64,000 nucleotides of DNA from Bedellia somnulentella (GCA_963576735.1 OY755175.1:12168401-12232400); one strand, 5' to 3'; positions 45,501 through 56,061 are shown, counted from the first letter of the stretch. Notes: generated by a model from the letters alone, not told the origin. Program-made: numbers and translations.

Positions 45501-48500
45501 GTTTCCGGCGCGCCCGGGGATGCCGCCTCGCTCCTCTCCGCTGAGCTGCGGCTGCACCAGGCGCCCGCACACAATGCTGTGTCGGCGGAACTATACACGG
45601 TTGATATTAACCGAGTTATCAAGGTTGATGCTAAGGGGTAAGGTTTTTGGTTTATAAGTACTTGGTATTTAGAGAAATCAGGAGCAACCGGCTTGACAGT
45701 ATTAGAGCATAAAAAAATGGTCTAGGTCACTTCTATCTTACTGTTTCAGCTATCTGTCAGTTGTAGTCCCTTAAAAATCGTTCTGCAGTTTTACAGATTA
45801 GCTTGAACAAACAGAGACACAAAAAAGGTGCGACACAAATATGGGTTTTTAAGTATATGTATGCATATGCGACTTTATAGCTGTGTAGTGTCTGCTAAGA
45901 ATAACACTAACCCAATTCTTACCACGGCGTGCTGATCACCCATCACCATCATGTTTATAGCTTTTCCCCTCTCAAGTTCAAAATTTGGCTGAGTAGTTTC
46001 TTAAGTTGTGAGTATATTTTATAAAGTATGCGATTATATAACCCAACGGTAGATATATTTGTGTGAATAGATTTTGTAAGGAGAATACAAAACTCAAGAT
46101 TTTGCTGTAACCGAAAACCAAAAGATGTGGCCTCATTATAATCAATTGGTGTTTAGGAATGATGGTTTTGATAATAGATATAACTTAAGCTGTATAGTGT
46201 CGGCTTAGAATAGCACTACCCCATTTCTTCCGGTGGGTGTACGTAAGAGGTGACTAACGGTATTTGGGCTTTTAAGGGATTTTTGTGCGATGTGGTTGGA
46301 GAGCCATCACCAACACCATCACAACCTTTATTTCACCGTCTTTTCCCCACGCGACTTCCAAAAGTGGCTGAGTAATTTCTAATTCCTTAGCTCTGGCTAC
46401 CCCTTCTAGCGATTTATAACCGTGAGTATATGTATGTATGTATGTATATAACTTTCACGGCTATTATATACATAGGGATGGATGAGGCCCATATTCTTCT
46501 TACATGTCGTTGTGAACGACAGGAGTGGAAGTCCAAAGTGATAAGAATAAAGGAGCATATATAAAAGAGAGATTGTTGTATTTGAAGGAAGCTTTGTCAA
46601 ACTAGTTAATGGAGACGATCAACCGTCTTTGCGTGATAATAAGTATTTAAGAAACTTCCACATGAGCTACAAAGTTAAAATAATTATTCTATTTCTGAAA
46701 CTTTTCTAACCCTTTATGTAAAACTTGTGATCTAATATTGAGTAAATTTTTACAGAAGCATAGAAATGGAGAAAGTGGTGTCAGTGAACACGAGCGCCAA
46801 CTACGAGGGTTGGCTGGAATTAAACGTGACGGACGCATTGTCAGTTTGGCTGACTACGCCCACGGAAAACCGGGGAGTCTTTATTACTATTCATCCGCAC
46901 TCACAGCCAGGTATTGATATATTTATGTCATCTGAACTGTACTGTCTGTAACAAATCCAATTCATGAAAACCTCATGTGGGGATTGTTACTAATAAATAA
47001 AGAATAAATAAAGGAAAGAAAAATTTCGACACAGGTGGTAATCGAACCCGCGACCTCGGGTATACGCCCCCGTCGCTCTGTCAATTGAGCTACGGTGACA
47101 ATTGCTGCCAGCGCGAAATACTTCTATCCTTTGTTTCTTTTACACTTTTAAGTAGTGTTTGCGTTCCCTACCTCCAAATTTTTTGCAAATTCGGGTTCGA
47201 TTCCCGCCTGTGTCGAAATTTTTCTTTCCTTTATTTATTAATAAATCCAAATATATATTCATTGTTGTTATTATTGTTATTATTGTTGTTGTTTGTTGTA
47301 TTTATCATGGTTGTTAACGATGAGGGAAAACATCGTGAGGAAACCCACATGGCTGAGTTGTACTTAGTCATGTGACAGTGTATTCATACAAAACGGCGAT
47401 AGGCCTGCCCCCTATCACATGAGTACACTGTCCATGCAAAACGTGGGTACTCTGAACACCAGGTCACGTGATGTTCAGAAGTATTAGTACCACTGCCAAC
47501 CCCTTCGGGGATATTCGGCGTGAACGTTTATGTTATGTTTATGTTATGTTATGTATTAGCACAGTAACAGACAACTCTCACAACTCGATAAAAACTCATT
47601 AATTATCTTATATCAAACATGCAAAGGAATACTGGAAGTAAAATAGTCTGTTAACTAAACCGCAGCTGCATTTAAATCTGTTATCTTCCTTCCCATAAGT
47701 TACAAGGCAACTTAAGGTATTAAATGAAGTGAAGTGGTGTCTTCTTTCTTCCTACACCTCTTCGTTAGTTAGCGCCATAAAGATCATGTACTAGCCCTAA
47801 AACTATCTCGCGTTATAAAATTATTGACTATCACAACTAAAAATAGCAAAAGTTTCTTGCTTAAAACCTACATAAGACTTTATAATTCCAGAAAGAAACA
47901 TAAAACCCGAAGAAATCGGTCTAGGCGAGGTCCGCGGCGCAGCAGACGAGGGCAAGCAGCCGTTCCTCGTAGCCTTCTTCAAGAACGCGCACAAGCTGGT
48001 GAACAGCGATGCGGGCGCGCGCAGGAAGCGGGAGGCGGGGCTGTGGCGCAACCAGGGGTACTCTGGGAACTATGTCCATAACCCGTTTACAGGTATAGCA
48101 ATTTTGCTTTTGTAAGCTTTTATTTGATTATCTTTATGAATATAAAAATGCGAAAATAAACGTAAAAGTTTTTAGAAAGGGGAAAGATCCAAGGGAAAAT
48201 AATAAAACAGCATGTTGGTATGTAGAATTATGAATGTGAGAGAAACAAGAGAGATTGGTCAGAATCGTGCTAAGTGGTAAGAGTGTAAGTAAGGTAAGTA
48301 ATGACTCTTCCCGTTTATTTAACACAATCACACATAAACTAAGGAACGAATTTTAATAAAAATGACCTCTCAGGCACAGGTAGAAAATGACAGGGTTAGA
48401 ACATAGGGCTTTAACATAAGGGAACACACGTTTTAACTCGGATAAATGAAAGTAGTATAGGTAGTCTTGTTACTGTAAAAATATAAATAAAATACAGTGG

Positions 48501-51500
48501 AATAGAAAACACTCTTTTTTTGACCCCATATTGAGATGTAGCATACAAAAAAAAAATTATTGGCTCATCAGAACATATTACAGTATATTATGAACCTGTC
48601 TCTCAAAAGGTCTGTCTCTACAATACATATAGTTCATATCAATTATAAATTTGCAGTTTTGTGTCCACTAATGATAAGTGGTTAAATAACTAGTTGCAAT
48701 AATCAAAAAAGTCTTCTCTAATTTATTGATAGATTAATTGACCACCAACAACTCATTGAATATGAAAAACAATAAATAGGGTGATGTTTATTGACATTTA
48801 ATTATATGAATGAAAAACGATTAATTAGATAGCAATTAATTTCTAGTTTTAATTAATTGTTTCTAGTCTGGTAAGATTTGTTAAACACAATATGATACAT
48901 ATGACTGAAATATTGCTATTTAGTGTCGTAAAAGTATCTTTAAATTATTGGTATGGCTCGAAAGATATCACCAACTATTTTTCACTTTCCTATCTTTTCT
49001 CCTCTCACCTTTCAAAACTTGTTGAGATATTTTAAATTCTGAGGCTCTGGATACTTTTTTTTGGAAATGGTAGCCGTTAAGATAGGTACCACCACTATAT
49101 TATAGGACAGAGTAAGAAATTTAAACCTGACTCAACGTAGGTTTGATGGCGATAGGGCCGTCCAGTAGTAAGAAGCCGGGACTAACTACTTACGTACCTT
49201 GCTTTTATATCTATTTTGAATGTAATTTGAATGTAATTAAATAAATCGTCAAGTTAGTACCCTGTTTCATGAGTTATTGCTACCGGGACTAGTTCAGGTA
49301 CAGTCAATCTGAGCTTTGACTAGGTGTATATTGTGTCATTGGTATGAATAATAAGTAAGTAAATATACGGACATATTATACACAGATCAAGTTAGCCCCA
49401 AATTAAGTAAGTCTTGTTTTACGGGACTCTAACTCAACGATATATTTAATATATAATACACATATAAACATTACATCCAAGACTAAGAAATAATCATTTA
49501 TGCTCATTGCATAAATGTTGCTTCCAGCGGGGATCGAACCCACAACCTCCGGTCCGAGAAGCTAGTCATCTATCCACTCGGCCACGGATGTCGTCAAGTT
49601 CGCAATTTTTGCCCACTAATGTGAAATGTGGTTAAATAATTGACCATCAACAACTCATTGAATAAGAAAAACAATAAATTACGTGATGTTTATTGACATT
49701 TAATTGTATTAATGAAAAACGATTAATTAGGTAGCAATTAATTTCTTGTTTTAATTAATTGTTTGTAGTGTGGTAAGATTTGTTTAAACACAATATGAAA
49801 AGCTGTGTAGTGTCGGCTTAGAATAGCACTACCCCATTTCTTCCGGTGGGTGTACGTAAGAGGCGACTAACGGTATTGGGTAGAGATGCAACGGAACTGG
49901 CATAACGGAAGCAGAAACGGAAACAGATGTCAAAAGTAAATCTTAACGGAAGCGGAAACAGAAGCGGAAACGGAAGCGTTAACACTATGCAAAAAAAGAA
50001 CAATTTTACATATTTTTCTTTATTTAATTTATACTTCAGTAGTTAAGGAAAGTACGCGGAAAGGAGTCGGCAATTATCGGTCGCACGCGCGCCTGGACGC
50101 ACGACGCTCGTGTGCAATCGTCCTCGCGCGGCCCCCGCAACCACCCGCGCCGTGCCGCCAAGCGTCTACTGCACCGCTCCTGTCTCATCGCTCTCTCTAC
50201 GCTTCCGTTAAGAGTTCTGTTATAAAGTTTGCGGAACCAGAAGCAGAAACAGAAGTGAGAAAACATGCGGAACTTCTGCAGTTGCGGAAGCGGAAGCAGA
50301 GTTCTGTTGCAACACTAGTATTGGGGCTTTAAATGGATTATTGGGCGATGCGGTTGGAGACCCATCACCAACAACCTTTATTTTACCATCTTTTCCCCAC
50401 TCAACTTTCCAAAGGTGGCTGAGGAATTTCTGATTCCTTAGCTTTGGCTACCCCATCTAGGGATTTATAGCCGTGAGTATATGTATGTATGTATGTACAA
50501 TATGAAAAGTTAGTCGATCTGAGATCTGACTAGGTGTATATTTTCATTGGTGTAAATCTGTTGATAATCCTTATAGTTAACAAGTTTGTTTATTTTTCCA
50601 GACACATCTCACTGGACCACTAGGAGCTGTGAAATTCAAACGTTGTACGTTAGCTTTAAGGATCTGGAGTGGCAGGTTTGTCTCTTTTTTATATTTTAAA
50701 AACTGCCTATAGTGTCCACCGAGATATACCGACTGACTAATTTACTGATCTTAACTTCCAAACGTTGTCTATGAGAGAACGTTTTGTGAATAATTTGAGT
50801 TTGTTGTGCAATTAAGAGTATTTCTATTCTATTCAATACCGAGCTATAATATGTCCACCGCCGGCCCAGTTGTAGCCGGATCGGCGGCTTATGTGTATTC
50901 GAAGCAAGGGATCATTTTAATATTATCGTTTATTGATTCAGCTTGCAATATCCTAACAGACCAAGAGATTATCTCAAATAAAAATTTGAGGATGTACCCA
51001 CGAGAAACTTAAGTAACAGAATAATGAGCTGAACGCTCTATATCAGTAAGACCCCGCAAGTATTTTTTATACATGTTTCCTAACAAATATATTGTTAAAA
51101 TAAATATGTCTTGTTAGTCAAAATTGAAGCAAAAAAAACGAATCGGGTAAGTGCAAACCAGCCTTTATGTGCTAGCCGCGGGCTCAAAGCTACCTTGCAA
51201 AGGCGCGGTACGTCTGGGCAAGGGCATCAACCCTCCTTAAAAGAACAGTCGTTTGTTAGTAAACTGCAATTAAGACAAGCGTTGCAGTTTCAGACTCTTA
51301 TATGATAACTCAGGTGCTTAGCGGCCGGCTTTAGTATAAATTGTTGATATTAATTTCTTGCTTTAGAAAAGTGCTCTCAATATTCTCGCTGTATATCCCC
51401 GAAGGAGTGGCGTAGGTACATCTCGTAAAGCTTTTGTCAATTAACGCCTTCACGTGATAGGAGGCAGGCCTACCGCCGCCGATCTGTACGTTTAATCCGT

Positions 51501-53331
51501 CACATAAGGTCAACTCAGCCATGGTTTTCTTTACGATGTTTTCCCTCATTTAACATCCTTATAAAATAAACCATACATGTGATTTTGTCAAGGTCGTACA
51601 AAATGGCAATCGATAGTCTCTGCCTACCGCAATGGGAACTAATAGCGTTATTATATGTTTGTATGTAAGATTTAAGAAAAACAAATGTAGGTCTGACTCA
51701 AGTGGTTTTTCTACTGATCCCATTGGGCTGTAAATGTTGTTGACTGTAAAATACCTGTCTTTATATAATCCTGGCAACCCTGTATACCTATTTATAGTCC
51801 CCCCAATTATCGGTAAATTCCTAACCCATAATGTTTGTATTCTAGGACTGGATAATAGCTCCGGACGGCTACGGCGCGTTCTACTGCAGCGGGGAGTGCA
51901 ACTTTCCTCTGAACGCACACAAAAACGCGACCAACCACGCCATCGTGCAGACTCTAGTACATTTGTTGAACCCTTCACAGGTATATACTATTCATTATTC
52001 TAATAATTTTTCTTTCTGGTGCGTGTAGAGTTTGTATAGTGTCGCTTATAGCACTACTCCATTTCTTCCCGTGGGTGCTTGTAAGAGGCGACTTAGGGTA
52101 TTGGGGCTTTTAAGGTGATTTTTGAGGACTTGACTTCCAAAAGTGGTTGGGGAAGGAATTTCTAATTCCGAAGCTTTGGCCCCCCTTTTACGGATTTATA
52201 GCAGTAGATATACGTATGTGTTTATTTCTTTCTATCAATCTATCGAATATTTAATATTGTCTCGTTACAGTAATTGTAACAAAAATCAGCAGGAACGGCT
52301 TAATCGATTTTTATAAAAAACTAGCTGACCCCACAGACTTCGTACTGTCAAAAGTGTAGACTTTCACGGCGTCCAACTGAAATATTTAACTGACCCGTTG
52401 AGGGTCTCTGTCATGCGACGAGAATAAAAGTGTTTTTAATAGTATTTTCACAATTTTTTCATTTTATAATTTTTAATTTTATAAGTATAGTAGTTTCGGC
52501 TGAGATTGATTCTGAGTCAGTCAGTCCGTCTTGTCTTGCGCTTCATGCACGCGTGTCAATTTTGTTAAATTAGGTGATGTCAAGGACAATTTTGTTCAAA
52601 ATTAAATACTCTTAATCAACAACACAATTATTTGTGTAAGGATTAATATAATGTTTATAAAATATTATGGCAAATAATTGGCAATAGTGCATTAATTTCG
52701 ACCAAATTTGATTATCATAAAAAAAGTTATGGTGAGTCAATCTTAAAAGATACACATATACTGTCGTGGACATTTTTTTAGATCATTTAAAAAAGGAATA
52801 ATTCTTTCCGTGTCCGTTCTTTTCTTTCCGTTTACGCAGCGCACACAACGCAAGCCTTAAAATATGAATAATTATCCCCGTTTTTGCAACATTGTTCGCT
52901 GATTCTTTGCTCCTATTAGTCGCAGCGTGATGATATATAGCCTAAAGCCTTCCTCAATAAATGAACTATCCAACACAAAAATATTTTTTCAATTTGATTC
53001 GGCAGTTCCTGAGATCCTAGCGTTCAAACAAACAAACAAACAAACTCTTCAGCTTTATAATATTAGTATAGATATGTGTAGATTTCCATATCCTGAGAAT
53101 AGGAAGTATATTAAGTATATTTTTCCGTCCGCTATATTTTATTTGAAGGCATTAAGAATTTTAGGTCAGTTAGCATTTAAATAAAATGTGTGATTTTGTT
53201 CGCAGGTTCCGAAACCATCTTGCGCCCCGATCAAACTTTCACCTATTTCGGTTTTATACTACACTGATGACTCCAACGTGATACTCCGGAAGTACAAGAA
53301 CATGGTGGTCAAAAGCTGTGGCTGTCACTAA
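39441..53331 (+). CDS. gbb: BMP5/6/7/8-type TGF-beta ligand, glass bottom boat-like
   Basis: Seven exons: 39441-39810, 45448-45637, 46756-46910, 47892-48092, 50602-50675, 51846-51980 and 53206-53331. They encode 416 residues with all phases consistent. A signal peptide (residues 1 to about 22) precedes a propeptide with [17 protein letters not shown] and [14 protein letters not shown] furin site RRKR is at 282-285, leaving a mature ligand of 131 residues. The mature part has [14 protein letters not shown], the glycosylation site NAT, and the end KSCGCH. Secreted BMP dimers signal through Ser/Thr kinase receptors and Mad. Oddity: position 380 is Ser (TCT), followed by Cys381, where BMPs have Cys-Cys; only six knot cysteines remain (315, 344, 348, 381, 413, 415). 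The ATG at 39369 is in frame but leaves a poor signal peptide. Confidence 0.94.
40203..40450. repeat. Degenerate SINE-A fragments, two orientations
   Basis: A plus-strand head (agctatgtagtgtcggatta) to about 40280 is followed by a minus-strand 3' part (cacggctacaaatcc to aataggtctcc). Both are strongly diverged. Confidence 0.5.
40451..41312. other. Intron 1 sequence of the BMP-ligand gene
   Basis: No gene or recognised repeat. Confidence 0.25.
41313..41600 (-). repeat. Old SINE-A copy
   Basis: Has attcacggctataaatcccc, ttggtgatgggtctccagcc and gaagaaatggggttgtgcta, with extra sequence in the middle. Confidence 0.6.
41624..41874 (-). repeat. SINE-A copy, near consensus
   Basis: Runs from acatacatacatacatatac to gccgacactacacagc with few differences from the inner copy at 18308. 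It lies directly beside an older SINE-A. Confidence 0.88.
41875..42802. other. Intron 1 sequence of the BMP-ligand gene
   Basis: AT-rich. Nothing recognised apart from a short SINE-A tail that follows it. Confidence 0.25.
42803..42841 (+). repeat. SINE-A 3' tail fragment
   Basis: Only ggggatttatacccctgagt and atatgtatgtatgtatg remain. Confidence 0.5.
43170..45208 (-). mobile_element. LINE (non-LTR retrotransposon), longest copy
   Basis: Flanked by an 11-bp TSD, gtaactgtgta, at 43159-43169 and 45209-45219. On the minus strand it runs from a truncated 5' end to the tail gcgtgagaatatgtatg. The clade is not certain; the (ATGT)n tail recalls RTE-type elements. The target was the head of an older SINE-A (45212-45400). 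It lies in intron 1 of the BMP-ligand gene, antisense to it. Confidence 0.9.
43193..45208 (-). pseudogene. Reverse transcriptase of the LINE, frame-broken
   Basis: The upstream frame (to 43825) contains RT motifs: [45 protein letters not shown] and the catalytic [10 protein letters not shown]. The downstream frame (43193-43858) continues with [36 protein letters not shown] and [15 protein letters not shown]. The two overlap at 43825-43858 in different frames. A near-duplicated segment (gagatcaatggtga and gagattgatggtaa) sits at the break. The endonuclease domain is absent. The protein is therefore 5'-truncated and interrupted, although each half is otherwise open. Confidence 0.88.
45209..45400 (+). 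repeat. Degenerate SINE-A, target of the LINE insertion
   Basis: aactgtgtagtgcctgcaaa, gaatagcactacccccattt and tgattgttgggcg mark an old SINE-A that ends just before BMP-ligand exon 2. Confidence 0.6.
45881..46020 (+). repeat. Degenerate, internally deleted SINE-A
   Basis: gctgtgtagtgtctgctaag and the later cttttcccctctcaagttc are recognisable; the middle is missing. Confidence 0.55.
46189..46446 (+). repeat. SINE-A copy in BMP-ligand intron 2
   Basis: Near full-length, gctgtatagtgtcggcttag to cgtgagtatatgtatg. The flanks share atataactt. Confidence 0.87.
46960..47250. repeat. SINE-D composite in BMP-ligand intron 3
   Basis: Begins ttcatgaaaacctcatgtgg, then aataaataaaggaaagaaaa and a tRNA-like unit (gaacccgcgacctcgggtat, gtcaattgagctac). 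It ends with an inverted partial unit (cgggttcgattcccgcctgt, then tttctttcctttatttatta). Same foldback plan as 36325-36540. Confidence 0.68.
47305..47553 (+). repeat. SINE-B copy in BMP-ligand intron 3
   Basis: Runs from tcatggttgttaacgatgag through ggcgataggcctgcccccta to gttatgttatgttatg. The tRNA-like head is missing. Confidence 0.8.
48180..48290 (+). mobile_element. Very old LINE 3' fragment
   Basis: The stretch tatgaatgtgagagaaacaa, gagagattggtcagaatcg and tgctaagtgg parallels the end of the LINE frame ([15 protein letters not shown] region). Confidence 0.4.
48291..48912. other. BMP-ligand intron 4 sequence
   Basis: AT-rich. The stretch at about 48730-48890 recurs at 49645-49795 (for example tgatgtttattgacatttaa and gaaaaacgattaattag). 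It is therefore a local direct duplication on either side of the SINE-C at 49370. Confidence 0.6.
48913..49085 (+). repeat. Very old SINE-A
   Basis: gctatttagtgtcg, gatatcaccaactat, tcttttctcctctcacct and attctgaggctctgg match the SINE-A order at low similarity. Confidence 0.45.
49370..49605 (-). repeat. SINE-C copy with tRNA-like head
   Basis: Reverse copy of 6183-6425: the tRNA-like part agcggggatcgaacccacaa with cactcggccacgg lies at 49528-49595, and the body with gttagccccaaattaagtaa at its left end. Confidence 0.75.
49802..50496 (+). repeat. SINE-A split by a small hAT-like element
   Basis: SINE parts 49802-49880 and 50318-50496 make one full copy with a 12-bp TSD, acaatatgaaaa, at 49790-49801 and 50497-50508. 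Confidence 0.9.
49881..50317. mobile_element. 437-bp hAT-like MITE with GGAAGCGGAAAC repeats
   Basis: The ends TAGAGATGCAACGGAACT and, reversed from the right, TAGTGTTGCAACAGAACT match at 15 of 18 bases. An 8-bp TSD, gtattggg, lies at 49873-49880 and 50318-50325. Both ends hold repeats of the type ggaagcggaaac. The centre (50050-50210) is GC-rich and unlike the surroundings. No transposase. Confidence 0.85.
50676..51384. other. BMP-ligand intron 5, left part
   Basis: No recognised repeat or gene apart from a GC-richer patch at about 51165-51240. Confidence 0.25.
51385..51590 (-). repeat. Old SINE-B copy
   Basis: ctgtatatccccgaaggagt, ttcacgtgataggaggcagg and catggttttctttacgatgt follow the SINE-B order. 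Confidence 0.6.
51592..51668 (+). mobile_element. LINE 3' end fragment
   Basis: caaggtcgtacaaaatggca, atcgatagtctctgcctacc and the tail tatatgtttgtatg. It adjoins the SINE-B copy. Confidence 0.65.
52031..52220 (+). repeat. Internally deleted SINE-A
   Basis: Head gtttgtatagtgtcgcttat and 3' part aaaagtggttggggaagg are present; the B-box region is deleted. Confidence 0.7.
52321..53072 (-). mobile_element. Non-autonomous Helitron in BMP-ligand intron 6
   Basis: On the minus strand it begins TCTATACTAATATTATAAAG and ends CTAG, inserted between A and T. The 3' subterminal region has gtacgaagtctgtggggtca. It lies about 130 bp upstream of the last BMP-ligand exon. Confidence 0.82.
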
Positions 53332-53458
53332 TCATTAATGTGAACATTATTACACATTAAACTAGTTTGAGTTTAGATGTTAAGTGGGTATTACATTAAA
53401 AATTTAACGGTAGCAAATGAACGCGTAGTGTGATAAGCTATGGTAAGTGGAAGTCAGA

Positions 53459-53580
53459 ATAGAATAGAAAACTTTTTATTGTACAACACACTTATAGTAT
53501 TTAACATAGATTATGTTCTTAAATGGAAGTACAATTGGCGGTCTTATCGCTTAGAGCGATCTCTTCCAGACAACCTTTGA
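53459..53580 (-). repeat. Second copy of the (TATTC)n-tailed repeat
   Basis: agaatagaatagaaaacttt, attgtacaacacactt and gcggtcttatcgcttagagc followed by gatctcttccagacaacc. It is related to 30038-30164 and extends about 8 bases further at the 5' end. It lies in the 3' flank of the BMP-ligand gene. Confidence 0.65.
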
Positions 53581-54344
53581 ATGGTGAGATCAGTACGTTC
53601 ATGAAAATAATAGGTAAATACAAGACGTTATGGAATAAGAGTAGCAATTATTTTACACTACATCATTGGCTTATCACACTACAAGCGTTCTTGTTACCTT
53701 ACTGTTGGTAAAAAAATATGTAATTCCCACCTTACCCAAAAGTGTCGAATTTATTATGTCAACTATAATTTAATCTTGTGTGCCGACATGTTTTAAAATG
53801 ATTCGACATGTTTTTCGGTTAGATTGACAATGAAATAAGTTTAAACTTCTGCTTTGAAATGAATATTGTACTTATACTGTAACGATCGAGGTAACAACAA
53901 GTCCATTCAAGCTAGGCTACATGTTTTTGAAAAAACCATATTCTCCATTCATATTATGCTTTTCAGTATATTTGTAGTTTATACTATGTTGCGTGCCGGT
54001 TCTGATTTACACATGTTAATTTGAAATTGAAAATCACAATTAAATACATTACTTCATCATGTTGATTAAGATTTAGATTAAGTTTAGATTATGCATAATC
54101 ATTAATAAATTTACTCAATAATGTGAAGTCCAAAATATGTGCCAATAGTCAAGAAGTGTAAATAAAATGTTAATTTAAGTTAAGTTATAGTTTTAATAAA
54201 GTGGTACAAAAGTTTTTCTGTTACTTATTTTTAGATCCACAACCGTTGTTAGATATTTGAAATATTATCATTACTGGCAATATGGGTTCAAAGAACTGCT
54301 CTCATACATCATTCACATTAAGCACAGTTTTGCCATAATTAACA
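53581..54344. other. 3' flank of the BMP-ligand gene
   Basis: AT-rich, probably 3' UTR and beyond; no other gene. Confidence 0.3.
54195..54200 (+). terminator. Candidate poly(A) signal of the BMP-ligand gene
   Basis: AATAAA about 0.86 kb downstream of the stop codon. A second AATAAA is at 54161-54166. Which is used is unknown. Confidence 0.35.
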
Positions 54345-54405
54345 CATTTCACGTAAAGTATTAGTACCTCTTCTAACCCCTTCAGGGATGTACGGCGTGA
54401 ACGAA
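54345..54405 (+). repeat. SINE-B 3' fragment
   Basis: aagtattagtacctcttcta and ccccttcagggatgtacggc followed by gtgaac. It directly precedes a GC-rich block. Confidence 0.55.
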
Positions 54406-54550
54406 CGTTCGACACAACCATCAACGTTGTCTGCCCTCACGTGTCTGCCCGTTCGGGTCGCGCACCTCAATATGAGCCCACCCCCACAACCGCCGTCGCC
54501 GCGCGCGCCGCCACTCGCCGCCACTGTCGTGCTATGCGGACCGACCGACT

Positions 54551-54694
54551 GACACAACGACGGTACGCAGCCGCCGCCGCCGCCATCTCTGCCCTCGGCA
54601 TTGTAAATGCGTCTTATGTATTAATATTAACATAAAAGTGTTATGATATGTATATATTCGGAATCCTCATTTCATCTGCTTTAATTTGATATGC
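54551..54694. repeat. 144-bp direct repeat, copy 1
   Basis: Starts gacacaacga, includes a (CCG)n run and gccatctctgccctcggcat, and ends ctttaatttgatatg. The second copy is at 55240-55383, inside a Helitron. It follows a very GC-rich, CpG-rich block at 54440-54550. Confidence 0.8.
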
Positions 54695-54889
54695 ATTTCG
54701 TTTTACGTTTATTGGTCTATGTCGGTAGGAACATCGAGTAATTGAAAAATAAGATATTTCGTAAATTTAACTTAAACACCACTAAAATCGTTATTGTGGC
54801 TAAACCTTTAAGGATATACATATGCTATCGCAGACTTTTTTATAGAACTTTTTGAGAAAAATAATTCCCCCATACATTGTTATTCTGTA

Positions 54890-55804
54890 CTAGCTGACCC
54901 GACAGACTTCGTACTGTTAAATTTGCTTATTACAAAATTATAGGCGTTTTTTCCGGTACTCTTAGTTCAATCAGCCGTGAATATTTTATTGATAATTTTT
55001 TTCCGGGATGTAAAGTATTTGGATCATTATCTTGCATTCTGCCAAATTTCATTCACGTAAATTATGTACTTGAGGAGCCTTTTCGCCTCAAACACACAAA
55101 CAACCGAAACTTAACTACCTATTTTTTACCTATTCAAGGTTTCTTTGTACAAAATTATTATTTAAAATGAATCACATAAATTAAATTTTAAAAATCAATT
55201 GTAAACTTGAAACGAAGCGCCGCGCCGCACTGAAAATTTGACACAACAACGGAACGCAGCCGCCGCCGCCGCCATCTCTGCCCTCGGCATTGTAAATGCA
55301 TCTTGTGTATTAATATTAACATAAAAGTGTTATGATATGTATATTTTCGGAATCCTCATTTCATCAGCTTTAATTTGATATGAATTTTGGGTCATTTGCA
55401 CAACGCCATCTATCGGACTTTGGATTTTAACTATCAACATTAGTTCTATATTTAGACTTAAGATGTCGTTGCAAGTACTATACTGAATTGCGTAACGTAA
55501 TAATTTTCTTCTTGAACTCACAAAATTAATCATATCTTTTGATAGAGTGAACCGATTTCGATGAAACAAAAACTAAGTTATACCTCAAGTTACGTATATT
55601 TTTTTTATATAATCATTTTCAGCATTGTATTCGTAGATTTTACGTGATGTGCGCACAAACAAACATATAAACAGACAAACAGACAAAAATTGAAAAAATG
55701 ATGGAAATGGGTTCTGTTACTTATCTGTTCACACGCTAAATTTTTTTTTTCAATTTCTTCAATGTACAAAAATGACTTTTCTACAGATTTATTATATATA
55801 TAGA
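54890..55804 (-). mobile_element. Non-autonomous Helitron carrying duplicated DNA
   Basis: On the plus strand it begins CTAGCTGACCCGACAGACTT and ends cagatttattatatatatag followed by A, between A and T. It contains the second 144-bp copy (55240-55383). Another Helitron-like end (ctatgtatagat near 56050-56061) suggests a further, older Helitron to the right. Confidence 0.72.
55240..55383. repeat. 144-bp direct repeat, copy 2 (inside Helitron)
   Basis: Same sequence as 54551-54694 with a few substitutions, same orientation. Confidence 0.8.
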
Positions 55805-56061
55805 TTTTGAGTTATTTCAGCAGCGCACGCAATGCAAACCTTCAAAAAGCTCGTTTTTCTTCCGTCCGTCTGATAACTGTTACGATAACTCTAATAATTT
55901 CTTAAGTAGGTACACCTAAATTATACACCTATAGAATCCCTAGAATGTCTTCTTTCCATTATTGTAAACCGCATAGCTATTGATGTAGTAGTTTTTGAGA
56001 TCCTAGGTAACAAACACATTTTGGGCGCCCTTCGCAACTTCATTTTATACTATGTATAGAT
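55805..56061 (-). mobile_element. Partial Helitron-like sequence
   Basis: agcagcgcacgcaatgcaaa occurs in similar form inside the Helitrons at 18016 and 52321. The block ends in a Helitron-like terminus near 56061. The other end is not clear. Confidence 0.45.

Noticed and set aside
47285..47553. CRISPR-like or tandem-repeat array in the ttgttattattg and ttatgttatg stretches
   Set aside because: These are simple microsatellite-type tails of SINE-B; there are no spacers, and CRISPR is not expected in an insect.
50036..50266. 76-codon frame in the GC-rich core of the small hAT-like element
   Set aside because: Lies within a non-autonomous transposon and has no domain.
54339..54635. Ala/Arg-rich open frames of 64-72 codons in the CpG-rich block
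   Set aside because: Composition is what GC-rich sequence gives in any frame, and no conserved motif or splice context was found.
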